Notes: generated by a model from the letters alone, not told the origin. DNA of 64,000 nt from RUG11198 sp036342255 (GCA_036342255.1 JAZAUS010000001.1:124001-188000); one strand, 5' to 3'; shown: positions 17,175-26,761, counted from the stretch's first letter. A program made the numbers and translations.

Positions 17175-17579
17175 GTGTTCAATTTTAAAAAAAATTATAT
17201 AAGCAACAAAAAATATATTAATAAATTATTTATTATTATGATAATATGTACTTTCTTATATATTATTAATAAAACAATAATTATTAAACATTCTAGTGGT
17301 CTTATTAATTACTTCTTCATTTGTTATTTTAATGACATATTAGCTGGGATATTAATAATATTGTTGATAAATGGATTAATGATGATGTTTTTTTCAAAAA
17401 GAATAAATAACTTGTTGCAAATAATTATTATTATTTTAATTATAGGATTAATTTGGGAATATTCTCCAAATTTAATTAAAAAAAATGCAATATCGGATTT
17501 TTATGATATTGTCGCATATGAAATTGGAGGTTTGTTTTATTGGATTATTATTTATATAAAAGGAGGAAAATATGAGTAA
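17175..17579 (+). CDS. Small multi-span membrane protein
   Basis: 134 residues from GTG 17175 (AGAGGA upstream) with four hydrophobic segments. The segment LIWEYSPNLIKKNAISDFYDIVAYEIGG resembles the E...D..D....G pattern of VanZ-like proteins, but it is too short to be sure. It overlaps the next gene by 8 nt, implying co-translation. Strongly A/T-biased codons. Confidence 0.6.
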   Translation: MFNFKKNYISNKKYINKLFIIMIICTFLYIINKTIIIKHSSGLINYFFICYFNDILAGILIILLINGLMMMFFSKRINNLLQIIIIILIIGLIWEYSPNLIKKNAISDFYDIVAYEIGGLFYWIIIYIKGGKYE

Positions 17580-18447
17580 AAATAAAAATTATAGTATATT
17601 CGATAAATATATGCTAAGTGATGATGAAATAGATAAAGCAATACAAAAAGGACTTTTATCTGAAAATATATATACACTTCTAACCTATAAAAAAGCAGAT
17701 GGATATTATCATAAGCAAAGTGTAACACCTGGATATTTACAGTCATTGGGGATAAAATTAAATTTCACGCAAACTGAAAAGTATAGTGGCTATAATTATA
17801 ATCATGAATCCTTTTACATCACAGATTTTTATCTAATATGTGTAGAGGGTAAACTAATGGATTGGAGATTTCTTAATAAAGGAGGAAATCAAGAAGAGGT
17901 ATATGATCATCCTGATTCAATAAAAGTCATTCCATTAAATAAAGTTGAATATATAAAAATTGAATATGGTAAAAACACGAAAGGTTCATATTCTGCAGTT
18001 ACGAAAGAAGTTAAAAAAAGTCCTGTTAAAGGCGCTGCTATTGGAGCTGTAGTTGCAGGAGCTCATGGTGCTGTTGTTGGTGCAGCAATGAATAGTGGTA
18101 CAAAAACAAAAACTATTATTCCCGCTGGTTCATATAATTACAATGAATATACACTTCGTATTAAATTAGAAGAGTGTGATGAATATATTTTTGAAAAATT
18201 TTATAAAGTTGATGTTAAATATGGTGAAGAAATTAACCCCTATGAATGGATGAATACTTCTGTACAAGATTTAATAGAACAATCAAAAAAGAAAAAATCT
18301 AATGAGGAAAAAAAGCAAATTGTATCTAATACTATTTCTCAAGGAAAAAGCAAAGCAGGCAAAGAAAAAGTTTCTAATGTAATAGCATTCATAATATTTT
18401 TTGTTATAATATGTGCATTAGTATTAGCATTTCAATCATTTTGCTAA
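17572..18447 (+). CDS. Tail-anchored protein with a glycine-zipper segment
   Basis: 291 residues; AGGAGG precedes the ATG, which overlaps the upstream stop. An N-terminal soluble domain (1-140) is followed by a Gly/Ala-rich hydrophobic segment (KGAAIGAVVAGAHGAVVGAA, about 152-172) of glycine-zipper type, then a beta-rich part that looks PH-like (YNEYTLRIKLEECDEYIFEKF), a charged linker and a C-terminal membrane helix (IAFIIFFVIICALVLAF). A bacterial PH/short-SHOCT-type membrane-associated protein is plausible. Function unknown. Confidence 0.65.
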   Translation: MSKNKNYSIFDKYMLSDDEIDKAIQKGLLSENIYTLLTYKKADGYYHKQSVTPGYLQSLGIKLNFTQTEKYSGYNYNHESFYITDFYLICVEGKLMDWRFLNKGGNQEEVYDHPDSIKVIPLNKVEYIKIEYGKNTKGSYSAVTKEVKKSPVKGAAIGAVVAGAHGAVVGAAMNSGTKTKTIIPAGSYNYNEYTLRIKLEECDEYIFEKFYKVDVKYGEEINPYEWMNTSVQDLIEQSKKKKSNEEKKQIVSNTISQGKSKAGKEKVSNVIAFIIFFVIICALVLAFQSFC

Positions 18448-18455
18448 TGGCATAT

Positions 18456-18492
18456 TAAAAGGATGAAATTATAAATAACAATCATCTTTTTT
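18456..18492. terminator. Hairpin terminator between convergent genes
   Basis: AAAAGGATGA pairs with TCATCTTTTT (one bulge); the T-run serves the plus-strand gene. Confidence 0.65.
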
Positions 18493-19045
18493 TTCTTGTT
18501 CATTTCCATATATTCTCTGTTTCCAAAAGTATTCAACTTCAGCTTCCATTTCTTGATTAATATGATGTAATGCGTTTTCAATTTCCAATTTAGATATTAA
18601 CCTAGGTGGATTAAATATCACAAATCTTTCTTTTTTAGAAATATATTTCTTTTTATACATATCATCAGTCATAGTTTTAAATTGTTTTGATATTATTGGA
18701 TCTTTATTATTTACTACTTTGCTTAAATAATTAATAAATTCATTTCTTTCATTAATCCTTCTAGTCTTTCTTTTTGTTGCTTATTCAGTTTATAACCACC
18801 AAATCTAGATTCTTCTATACCAGATAATTCTTCTTTTAATTGATAAACTAATTCTTTATTATTTTCATATTTTCTAAATTCATGATTATTAACTTTTAAT
18901 ATATGAGGTTTAGCAAATGCTATATTAGTTCCTTTAAAGTCTACTATTGATCCTTCTTCAATGGAATAAGAAACTCTAGCAAATTTACATATTCTTTTAA
19001 TCTTATCTTTTGGTTCTTTACTAATAGGTGTAGTAGTAGTTTCCA
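18469..19045 (-). pseudogene. Frameshifted hypothetical gene
   Basis: Two minus-strand frames read as one protein broken by a single-base frameshift near 18740-18745. The first frame (from ATG 19045, METTTTPISKEPKD...) runs to KQQKERLEGLMKE and then quickly stops. The next frame continues naturally as RNEFINYLSKVVNN...FVIFNPPRLISKLEIENAL to a stop at 18469. Adding one A to an AAA run restores a single frame of about 190 residues. An apparent earlier ATG at 19097 lies inside a terminator hairpin and is not used here. No family recognised. True decay or a base-call error are both possible. Confidence 0.6.
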
Positions 19046-19086
19046 TTTGTATTATTTTATTTGGCTCCTTTCCTGAGCAACCAAAA

Positions 19087-19136
19087 AAGTTCATCATGTG
19101 ATGAACTTAATAAATAAAAAAATCGCTTGTGGCGAC
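19087..19136 (-). terminator. Two tandem terminators after tRNA-Gly
   Basis: On the minus strand GTCGC-CACAA-GCGAT-T7 is followed by a perfect inverted repeat (AGTTCATCA / TGATGAACT) and T6. Both lie just downstream of tRNA-Gly. Confidence 0.75.
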
Positions 19137-19149
19137 TTTCAATACATAA

Positions 19150-19223
19150 TGGAGCGGATGAAGGGAATCGAACCCTCGTAGTCAGCTTGGAAGGCTGAGG
19201 TTCTACCATTAAACTACATCCGC
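19150..19223 (-). tRNA. tRNA-Gly (anticodon TCC), CCA encoded
   Basis: On the minus strand the acceptor GCGGATG pairs with CATCCGC. The D-arm GTTTAATGGTAGAAC, anticodon loop CTTCCAA on stem TCAGC/GCTGA, T-loop TTCGATT and 3' TCCA are all present (74 nt). A promoter TTGATT-17-TATAAT lies upstream (about 19230-19260). It marks the border between the left accessory region and the ffh core region, and its anticodon matches the GGA seen in the glyS leader at 42092. Confidence 0.95.
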
Positions 19224-19329
19224 ATCACGTATATAATTATATAAGAACCTCAGCAAAAAATCAAGTATTTTTTGCTAATTTGTATGAAAAATAGTATTTT
19301 TGGTGTATAATTACTAGTAGGTGATATAA

Positions 19330-20637
19330 ATGTTTGAAAACTTAAGTGATAGATTACAAAATGTAATGCATAAGATTAAAGGATATGGAAGAATTACTGA
19401 AGATAATATCTCTGAGATGATGAGAGAGATAAGATTATCTTTATTAGAAGCTGATGTTAACTATAAAGTTGTTAAAGAATTTACTAATAGTGTTAAAGAA
19501 AAGGCACTAGGTGCTGATGTTAATAGTAAACTTTCTCCTGGAGAAGAATTTGTTAAGATAGTTAAAGATGAATTAACTGAATTATTAGGAGGAGATGCTG
19601 TACCATTAGAAGTAGATAAGTATCCAACTATAACTATGCTAGTAGGATTACAAGGTTCTGGTAAAACAACTACTATTGGTAAATTATCTAACTTCCTAAG
19701 AAAGAATCATAAGAAAAGACCATTATTAGTAGCTTGTGATGTATATAGACCTGCTGCTATTGATCAGTTAAAACAAATTGGTAAAGAATTAAATATTGAA
19801 GTATATTCAGAAGGTAAGAAAGATCCAGTAGAAATAGCTAAAAATGCTATAGAATATGCTAAAGAGAATAGTTTTAATTATATCTTAATAGATACTGCAG
19901 GTAGACTTCAAATAGATGAAAAATTAATGGATGAATTAAAGAATATTGAAGATAATATACATCCACATGAAGTATTATTAGTAATAGATGCTATGATGGG
20001 ACAAGATGCTATTAATGTTATAAATGGCTTTAATGATAAATTAAATTTAACTGGTGTTATATTAACTAAGTTAGATGGTGATACAAGAGGTGGAGTTGCT
20101 TTATCAGTAAGACACTTAACTAATATACCTATTAAATTTATTGGTGTTAGTGAAAAGATGGATGGTTTATCAGAATTTCATCCTGATAGAATGGCGTCAC
20201 GTATTATAGGTATGGGAGATGTCTTATCACTAGTTGAAAAAGTATCTAGTGAAATAGATGAGAAGGATGCTGAAAACTTAGTTAAAAAGATGACTAAAGG
20301 TACATTTGATCTAGAAGATTTTCTAGCTCAAATGAAACAAATAAAAAAATTAGGACCGCTAGAAAATCTTATAAAACTATTACCAGGAGCTAAAAAGATG
20401 GGACTTAATAATGTTAAAGTAGACCCTAAGCAAATGGCTAGAACAGAAGCTATAGTTTTATCTATGACGCCATATGAGAGAAAACATCCTGAGATTCTTA
20501 AGGCATCTAGAAAACAAAGAATAGCTAAAGGATGTGGACAAACAGTTACAGATGTTAATAAACTATTAAAACAATTTGAAGAAATGAAGAAAATGATGAA
20601 AATGATGGGTAATGGTAATTTTAAACTTCCATTTTAA
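19330..20637 (+). CDS. ffh: Signal recognition particle GTPase Ffh
   Basis: 435 residues in the usual N-G-M order of SRP54. The N-domain helical bundle contains RLSLLEADVNYKVVKEF. The G-domain has P-loop GLQGSGKTTTIGKL (about 105-118), DVYRPAAIDQL, DTAGRL and TKLDGDTRGG. The Met-rich M-domain ends MKKMMKMMGNGNFKLPF. It binds 4.5S RNA and signal sequences and delivers ribosomes to FtsY at the membrane. The start follows TAGGTGA. Length is normal. Monocistronic with a terminator. Confidence 0.98.
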   Translation: MFENLSDRLQNVMHKIKGYGRITEDNISEMMREIRLSLLEADVNYKVVKEFTNSVKEKALGADVNSKLSPGEEFVKIVKDELTELLGGDAVPLEVDKYPTITMLVGLQGSGKTTTIGKLSNFLRKNHKKRPLLVACDVYRPAAIDQLKQIGKELNIEVYSEGKKDPVEIAKNAIEYAKENSFNYILIDTAGRLQIDEKLMDELKNIEDNIHPHEVLLVIDAMMGQDAINVINGFNDKLNLTGVILTKLDGDTRGGVALSVRHLTNIPIKFIGVSEKMDGLSEFHPDRMASRIIGMGDVLSLVEKVSSEIDEKDAENLVKKMTKGTFDLEDFLAQMKQIKKLGPLENLIKLLPGAKKMGLNNVKVDPKQMARTEAIVLSMTPYERKHPEILKASRKQRIAKGCGQTVTDVNKLLKQFEEMKKMMKMMGNGNFKLPF

Positions 20638-20640
20638 TTA

Positions 20641-20669
20641 AGGTTACATATATTTGTAATCTTTTTTTT
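20641..20669 (+). terminator. Hairpin terminator
   Basis: AGGTTACA / TGTAATCT then a run of T after ffh. Confidence 0.75.
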
Positions 20670-20753
20670 TGTAAACTTATGTCTAATTTTTATTATTGAT
20701 TTTGTATATTAGTTAAATAATGATATAATTATTTTTAGATTAGGAGGATAGGG

Positions 20754-21956
20754 ATGGAACATAAGTTAGATTTAAAAGTTATTTTTGTATTAATTTTTTC
20801 TTTTGTTATGCTTATGATATCATTGTCTTTATATCTTTTTATGAACGCTAATGATATTTTGATTAAGCCTAATCCTAGTTGTAATTTTAGAGATAAGGTG
20901 TATGTTGAGGATTTTATATATAAATTAGATGGAACATTAAAGAATAATTATGAGATTGATACAAGGACGGTTGGTAAACAAGAGGTTAAAGCTATATATC
21001 AGGATAAGCATGGCTTTTATAAGGCTAAGAGATTTATGCTTACTGTTAAAGATAAGAAAGCTCCTACGATATTAGTAACAGATGAATATACTATTAATAA
21101 GGGATTTAATGGAAGATTAGAAGATAGGATATTGTGTGCTGATGATTATGATGATAATACTAAATGTGTTATAAATGGTAGTTATAATTTAAATGAGGTA
21201 GGTGTATATCCTTTATCTATTATGGCTATTGATAAGAGTGGTAATAGAGCAGATAAGAGATTTAATTTGAGAGTTGTTGAAGATAAGAAAACTAAAGATA
21301 AAGGGGAAAATAATGAAGTAGTTGGTACTATTTATTATAAAGATGTATATAATAAATATAAGAATAATAATACAATGGTTGGCATAGATATATCTAAATG
21401 GCAAGGGGATATAGATTTTGATAAGTTAAAGAAGAATAATGTTGAATTTATTTTTATAAAGATGGCTGGTCAAAAAAAGATGAATGATAAGATAAATATT
21501 GATCCTAAATTTGAGTATAATATAAGGAAAGCTCTTGATTATAATTTTAAGGTTGGATTATATTTTTATTCTTGTGCTAAAAGTCCTTTGGAAGCTAAGA
21601 AACAGGCTAGGTATGTGATTAAAAATATTAAAGATTATAATATTGAATTGCCTATTGTTTTTGATTGGGAGGATTGGGAGAATTATAATGGTTATAATAT
21701 GGGATTAAATAAGTTAAATATTATTGCTAAGACTTTTATAGATGAATTAGAGAGAAATGAATATGTGGGAATGTTATATTCTAGTAAATATTATTTGGAT
21801 AATATTTGGTTTTTAGAGGATTATAAAAAAATATGGGTTGCTAATTATGGGGAACTTGAAAATAAGAAAAAATATAATTATTGGCAGCTTTGTAGTGATG
21901 GAATGATTGATGGTATTAATACATTAGTTGATATAGATGTTATGTTTAATGAATAG
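20754..21956 (+). CDS. Membrane-anchored GH25 lysozyme-like muramidase
   Basis: 400 residues. An N-terminal membrane anchor (about 8-30) is followed by two Ig/DUF5011-like beta domains (about 40-180; VGVYPLSIMAIDKSGNRADK) and a C-terminal glycoside hydrolase 25 domain starting MVGIDISKWQGDIDFDKL, with the catalytic acidic cluster in LPIVFDWEDWENY. GH25 enzymes cut the MurNAc-GlcNAc bond of peptidoglycan. The anchor places it outside the membrane for wall turnover. AGGAGG precedes the ATG. Codons here favour AAG, GAG and TTG, unlike the A-ending codons of the left accessory genes. Confidence 0.9.
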   Translation: MEHKLDLKVIFVLIFSFVMLMISLSLYLFMNANDILIKPNPSCNFRDKVYVEDFIYKLDGTLKNNYEIDTRTVGKQEVKAIYQDKHGFYKAKRFMLTVKDKKAPTILVTDEYTINKGFNGRLEDRILCADDYDDNTKCVINGSYNLNEVGVYPLSIMAIDKSGNRADKRFNLRVVEDKKTKDKGENNEVVGTIYYKDVYNKYKNNNTMVGIDISKWQGDIDFDKLKKNNVEFIFIKMAGQKKMNDKINIDPKFEYNIRKALDYNFKVGLYFYSCAKSPLEAKKQARYVIKNIKDYNIELPIVFDWEDWENYNGYNMGLNKLNIIAKTFIDELERNEYVGMLYSSKYYLDNIWFLEDYKKIWVANYGELENKKKYNYWQLCSDGMIDGINTLVDIDVMFNE

Positions 21957-21978
21957 AAGTTTTTTCTTCTATTTTTTT
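21952..21978 (+). terminator. Hairpin terminator
   Basis: AATAGAAG / CTTCTATT then T7, overlapping the GH25 stop codon. Confidence 0.8.
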
Positions 21979-22049
21979 ATTAGTTTGTTAAATAATGATG
22001 GTAAAAATAATATGTTTATGATATACTTTTGTTAGAGTAGGTGCTTAGG

Positions 22050-22958
22050 ATGGATAATAATATTAATATTAGGGAAAATAAGAAATATTTGATATTTGAT
22101 TATGTAGATTGTAATAGTATTAATAATTTATTAAATGATTGGTATGTTAATAATAAGACTATAATAATAGATAAAAAAGATGATAATATTGTTATTAAGT
22201 TAGAGAAGGATAAATATGCTATTAATAATCAGGAAGTGCCTTTAAATAATAATTTAAATGAGATAATAGATTTGTTTGAGATATGTGATGGTATTAGGGT
22301 TAATATTATTGGTGATAAGATAAGATTATATTGTAATAATCATTATAAAAATATTTTTGATAAGTATTTTGCTAAGATAGATAATTATTATTTGTTTAAT
22401 CTTGATAGGAATGAGGAATTATATAGAGATATAGCTTATTATAATAAATATTTTGATGTAATAAATTATAAAGAAGTTGATGAGATTGTTAATGATTTTT
22501 CTATTGATAAGATTAATAAATGTATAAATGATGAATTAAATAATATTGTTATTGTTAAAGAGAAGGATATTAAATTATATATAGATAGTGATAAGTATTA
22601 TTTATTTATATTTAAAGATAAGAATATGTTTGAGAAGGTTTATTTGCCTGAGATAATGAAATATTATATATATGGGGGTAATGAGATAAGTAGGGTTAAT
22701 ATAGATGGTCAGATTGGTAATATTAATGATAATTTTTATTTAATTAATTTTAATATCGATGACTTGGAAGGGTATATTAAATATATTAAAGATATTAATG
22801 ATAAAGTTAATTATCAATTGGATTTAGAAAAAGATTATGTATTTGTAAAAGAAAGTGTTGAAAATAAGTATAGTTATAGTTATGGTTATGTAAGTATATT
22901 ATTTATTTCTTTTGTTTTGAGTATAATTACAATTATTGTAGTTTTGTTGAATTCTTGA
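22050..22958 (+). CDS. Hypothetical tail-anchored protein
   Basis: 302 residues, very rich in Asn, Asp and Ile, with a single C-terminal membrane helix (VSILFISFVLSIITIIVVLL). The long N-terminal part should be cytoplasmic. ATG 22050 is preferred over GTG 22041 for spacing to TAGGTG. One of only three genes here ending in TGA. It lies between two wall-enzyme genes; its role is unknown. Confidence 0.65.
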   Translation: MDNNINIRENKKYLIFDYVDCNSINNLLNDWYVNNKTIIIDKKDDNIVIKLEKDKYAINNQEVPLNNNLNEIIDLFEICDGIRVNIIGDKIRLYCNNHYKNIFDKYFAKIDNYYLFNLDRNEELYRDIAYYNKYFDVINYKEVDEIVNDFSIDKINKCINDELNNIVIVKEKDIKLYIDSDKYYLFIFKDKNMFEKVYLPEIMKYYIYGGNEISRVNIDGQIGNINDNFYLINFNIDDLEGYIKYIKDINDKVNYQLDLEKDYVFVKESVENKYSYSYGYVSILFISFVLSIITIIVVLLNS

Positions 22959-23051
22959 TTTGACATAATAATATGTAAAGTAAGGTAATTATTGCTAGTT
23001 TAATGGACAGTTATTTTAAAAAATGGTAGTATTATTTTGTGGGTGATAATT

Positions 23052-24974
23052 ATGTCTAAAAGAGAAAAACAACCAAAGAAGAAGAAATATAGAATTTTAA
23101 CATTTTTATTATTATTAGTTAGTTTAATATTAATTGGGTCAATTATGTATATTAATACATTGCCAATGGAATATTTAGGAATAATATTAGGAATAATAAT
23201 AGTCATAGATATATGGCTATTGTTTATGATGAAGTTTAGTAAAAAAAGAAGAACTGGGGCTGTATTAAGTTTTTTAATAACTTTAATTATGGGGGTTATT
23301 AGTTTTTATTTGTTAAAAACAGCTGGTTTAATTGATAATTTAAATTTAAATTATAAGACTTATAATTATTCTGTTGTAGTATTAAAATCTAGTAGTTATG
23401 ATAAGATTGGTGATATTGAAGATGAGAGTTTAGGTTATTACAAAACAGATGGTAATGAATGTGCTAAATCTTTGAAAAAAATATCTAAGAAAGTTAAGAC
23501 GATTAATAAAGAATATGAAGATGTTAAGACTATGGGGGCAGATTTGCTTAATAATAAAGTAGAAGCTATTTTAATAGAGGATAGTTATTTAAATATTCTT
23601 AATGAACAATCTGTTGATGAAAATAAAGAGAATGATAGTATTAGGGGATTTGTAGATGATACTAAAGTTATATATAAGTTTACTATTATTGTTAAAACTT
23701 CTAATATATCTAAAGATATTGATGTTACGAGAAAACCATTTAATATTTATATAAGTGGAATAGATACATATGGTGAAATATCTAGTGTGTCTAGAAGTGA
23801 TGTTAATATGATTGTAACTGTTAATCCTAATACAAAACAGATATTACTTACTTCAATACCAAGAGATTATTATGTTCCTTTGCATGGTAAATCAGGATAT
23901 AATGATAAGCTTACACATGCAGGATTATATGGTGTGGATATGTCTATACATACAATAGAAGATTTATTGGATATTGATATTAACTATTATGTTAAGGTTA
24001 ATTTTAGTAGTGTTATAAAAATAGTTGATGCTTTAGGTGGGGTAGAGGTATTATCTGATTATAGTTTTACTTCTATTGATGGTTATAGTTATACAAAAGG
24101 ATATAATAAGGTTAATGGTGAAGAGGCTTTATCATTTGCTAGGGAACGTAAAGCATTTGCTGCTGGTGATAATCAAAGAGTTAAAGATCAACAAGCTTTA
24201 TTGGAAGCTATGTTTAGGAAATGTATTAGTCCTTCAATTATAGTTAGATATAATAGTTTGATTGATTCTTTAAGTGGTAGTTTTGTTACTAATATGCCTT
24301 CTGATAGATTAAAATCTTTAGTTAGATTACAGATGGCTAAGAAGTATAAATGGACTATTACTGCTAATAGTTTAGATGGTGAAAATTCTTCAAATTATAC
24401 ATATTCTTATTCTGCTAGTAAGTTATATGTTATGGAGCCTATTGATGAAAGTGTTAAATATGCTGGAGAGTTGATTAAATCAGTAATAGATGGTGAAAAA
24501 TTAGATCCTAGTTTTGATGGTAATGCTTCAGATGTTCATAAAGTAACAGGAGGAAAGAGAACTAATACAACAAGTACAACTACTAATGAAAACAAAACAA
24601 CTAATAAAGAACTAAATGTTAGTCTTTCTCGAAGTAAATTTACTTTTTCAGAAGGAGATACTTTCATCTATCATGGATATACAGCAACTTATGATGGCAA
24701 AGATGTAACTAATAGTACAAAAGCTACATTTAGTATTAATGGTAAGACTTTTGATGATTATCAAGATTTGGTTAGTTATGTAAGTAGTTTATCTCCAGGA
24801 CAATATAATATTGTTTATAAAGTAACTTATAATAATCAAAGTAAAAGTTTAAATCAAACAGTTGTTGTAGAAGAGGGATATAATACTACAACTACTATTG
24901 ATGATAATACTGATACTACTACAATTATTGATAATAAAGAAGCAGAAGTTATAGAAGAAGATAATAATAATTAA
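23052..24974 (+). CDS. LytR-CpsA-Psr family wall glycopolymer ligase
   Basis: 640 residues from ATG 23052 (GGGTGATA upstream). Three hydrophobic segments lie near the N-terminus, followed by an extracellular region of about 120 residues. The LCP domain (about 235-420) has the signature acidic and Arg residues: YISGIDTYGEISSVSRSDVN, LTSIPRDYYVP, NDKLTHAG and ALSFARERKAFAAGDNQR. LCP enzymes transfer undecaprenyl-linked polymers to peptidoglycan. A Thr/Asn-rich linker, an Ig-like domain and an acidic tail follow, longer than typical LCP proteins. Monocistronic. Confidence 0.93.
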   Translation: MSKREKQPKKKKYRILTFLLLLVSLILIGSIMYINTLPMEYLGIILGIIIVIDIWLLFMMKFSKKRRTGAVLSFLITLIMGVISFYLLKTAGLIDNLNLNYKTYNYSVVVLKSSSYDKIGDIEDESLGYYKTDGNECAKSLKKISKKVKTINKEYEDVKTMGADLLNNKVEAILIEDSYLNILNEQSVDENKENDSIRGFVDDTKVIYKFTIIVKTSNISKDIDVTRKPFNIYISGIDTYGEISSVSRSDVNMIVTVNPNTKQILLTSIPRDYYVPLHGKSGYNDKLTHAGLYGVDMSIHTIEDLLDIDINYYVKVNFSSVIKIVDALGGVEVLSDYSFTSIDGYSYTKGYNKVNGEEALSFARERKAFAAGDNQRVKDQQALLEAMFRKCISPSIIVRYNSLIDSLSGSFVTNMPSDRLKSLVRLQMAKKYKWTITANSLDGENSSNYTYSYSASKLYVMEPIDESVKYAGELIKSVIDGEKLDPSFDGNASDVHKVTGGKRTNTTSTTTNENKTTNKELNVSLSRSKFTFSEGDTFIYHGYTATYDGKDVTNSTKATFSINGKTFDDYQDLVSYVSSLSPGQYNIVYKVTYNNQSKSLNQTVVVEEGYNTTTTIDDNTDTTTIIDNKEAEVIEEDNNN

Positions 24975-25007
24975 AAAAAATGAACTATTTTAAAGTTCAT
25001 TTTTTTA
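24974..25007. terminator. Bidirectional hairpin terminator
   Basis: A8-TGAACT / AGTTCA-T7 between the convergent LCP and def genes. Confidence 0.85.
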
Positions 25008-25553
25008 TATTTCTCTCATAAATTCAGCATTCTTATATGGATCTTTTGGATCTATATGATCAAAGAAAAGAATACCATTTAAATGGTCTAGTTCGTGTTG
25101 AAAAGCAATTGCTAATTCTTCACGGGCTCTTATTTTATGTTTTTTTCCATCTACGTCATATGCTTCAAAGGTAACTCTAGCATATCTTGGAACAATTCCT
25201 TCAACTTCACGATTAACACTTAAACATCCTTCACCACCTGATGAATATATAAGTTCTTCGGAATGAGATATTAATTTAGGATTTATTAAGACATAATTCT
25301 TAAATTCATTTTCATATTCTTCATGACATACTACAAAAAATCTTTTATTAATACCAACTTGTGGTGCTGCTAGTCCCATACCAGGTCTTAAACAGTACTT
25401 TTCAGCCATTTCTTCTACTTGTGATAAATATAAATGTTCTAGCATATCATCAATTAATTTTTTTTCTTTATCACTTAGAGGAAAAGTACAATCAATATTT
25501 TTTTTACGTAAGTGTTTATCTTTTTCGTCTAATATATCTTTTGTTAATAACAT
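25005..25553 (-). CDS. def: Peptide deformylase
   Basis: 182 residues with the three PDF motifs: GMGLAAPQVG (about 58-67), EGCLSV (about 104-109) and HELDHLNG (about 149-156). The Cys and the two His bind the catalytic metal, and Glu of HELDH acts in removing the N-formyl group from nascent proteins. The extended N-terminus and insert are typical of type 2 (Gram-positive) deformylases. GGGAGTGA precedes the start. Usually next to fmt; here it stands alone. Confidence 0.97.
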   Translation of the reverse strand: MLLTKDILDEKDKHLRKKNIDCTFPLSDKEKKLIDDMLEHLYLSQVEEMAEKYCLRPGMGLAAPQVGINKRFFVVCHEEYENEFKNYVLINPKLISHSEELIYSSGGEGCLSVNREVEGIVPRYARVTFEAYDVDGKKHKIRAREELAIAFQHELDHLNGILFFDHIDPKDPYKNAEFMREI

Positions 25554-25711
25554 ATAGTCACTCCCTTGTTTATATATAATAACACAAGATAATAAAAAAA
25601 TAAAGGAAGAATTCTTTTTATTATTAAAATAGTATTAATGAATATGAGTATTTTTTGCTATAATATATTTACAATAGTTAGTGATTTTGATATAATTCTA
25701 TTAGTTATTTT

Positions 25712-25785
25712 GCCGAATTAGTTTAGTGGTAGAACAGAAGCATGGTAAGCTTCAGAGGGCAGTTCAATTCTGCCATTCGGCACCA
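25712..25785 (+). tRNA. tRNA-Thr (anticodon GGT), CCA encoded
   Basis: GCCGAAT pairs with ATTCGGC. The D-arm GTTTAGTGGTAGAAC, anticodon loop ATGGTAA on stem GAAGC/GCTTC, T-arm GGCAG-TTCAATT-CTGCC and 3' ACCA complete a 74-nt cloverleaf. A TATAAT hexamer lies about 20 nt upstream. Confidence 0.95.
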
Positions 25786-25829
25786 TATTGATATAAAACT
25801 TGGGTAATTTATCCAAAAAGAAGTAAACT

Positions 25830-25857
25830 AACTAACTAGAAATAGTTAGTTTTTTCA
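25830..25857 (+). terminator. Hairpin terminator after tRNA-Thr
   Basis: AACTAACTA-GAAA-TAGTTAGTT followed by T4-C. Confidence 0.8.
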
Positions 25858-25906
25858 AAAATAATATGTGATAAATATGTTATAATAATGTGAAGGAGGA
25901 ATTAAT

Positions 25907-26761
25907 ATGGGTGATTTTGAGAATTATTTTTCATTAATAAATAAAGGAAAAGCAAGTGTTGATTATAAACAATTTAAGGATATGTTTATTAATTATGCTG
26001 AACAAGTAATGAATAGTTTTTTAAATGGAAAAGCCAATTGTATTTGTATTATTAAACCTTTGAAGAAAGAACATGAAGGATATGAAACATATGATGAAAA
26101 AACAAATACGTATATTATTGGAATAAGTGATGATGTTGTAAAAGAGATATATAACGGAACGAAATTATTTAATATATTTACACTATTTCACGAGATATCC
26201 CATGTTTATGATGAATTCAATATTGATACAAAAGATTTTAGAGATGCAAACTTGAAAAAAATATGCATTGAAAATGGAATTATGGAGTCAATGCCAACTG
26301 GTGGATTATTTTACTATTCAAACTATAAAGTTATGGCGATTGAAGCTCATGCTGATTTAATTGGTTCACAACTAACAAGAGATTTTTATAAAAAATGTAA
26401 AATTGAATTAAATGATACTGAGCGAAAAAGACTTATATTTCTTGAGTTTTTTGCATTACAAAAACTAAATAATATAGAAAGGGATTATAAATTTTTATTT
26501 GATGGCTCTTTGTATAATGATTTTAACCTTCCTTTAAGTAAAATCGTTTCTGAAATTAAACAAAGATACCCAACTTTATATAAGAAACTTAAAGAAACTG
26601 TTGGTGAAGAAAATTTGACTTTTGAAGATGAAAAAGAATTATCAGAATTTGAAACGCAACTTTATGATGAATATGCAATATTTGATCTATCAAATATAAT
26701 AAAAAATCCTTTATTTAAAAGTTTGGTTGAGGAAAAAACTCAACATAGACCAAAACTATAA
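25907..26761 (+). CDS. HExxH metallopeptidase-like protein
   Basis: 284 residues, no signal peptide. HEISH at residues 95-99 within IFTLFHEISHVYDEF, then AIEAHADLIGS (about 144-154) whose Glu/His/Asp could complete zinc binding, as in ImmA/IrrE-like or minigluzincin proteases. AAGGAGGA precedes the ATG. Its A-rich codons differ from the neighbouring core genes, hinting at separate origin; it lies directly downstream of tRNA-Thr. Only the zinc motif is shared with the protein at 570; the rest does not obviously align. Confidence 0.7.
   Translation: MGDFENYFSLINKGKASVDYKQFKDMFINYAEQVMNSFLNGKANCICIIKPLKKEHEGYETYDEKTNTYIIGISDDVVKEIYNGTKLFNIFTLFHEISHVYDEFNIDTKDFRDANLKKICIENGIMESMPTGGLFYYSNYKVMAIEAHADLIGSQLTRDFYKKCKIELNDTERKRLIFLEFFALQKLNNIERDYKFLFDGSLYNDFNLPLSKIVSEIKQRYPTLYKKLKETVGEENLTFEDEKELSEFETQLYDEYAIFDLSNIIKNPLFKSLVEEKTQHRPKL

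Noticed and set aside
19046..19097. ATG 19097 as start of the minus-strand gene
   Set aside because: It lies inside a perfect inverted repeat followed by T6 downstream of tRNA-Gly, i.e. in a terminator, and has no ribosome site.
1..19100. Left accessory region as a prophage
   Set aside because: No capsid, tail, terminase, portal or lysis gene; genes are individually terminated rather than in long operons. The holin-like protein at 6131 alone is not enough.
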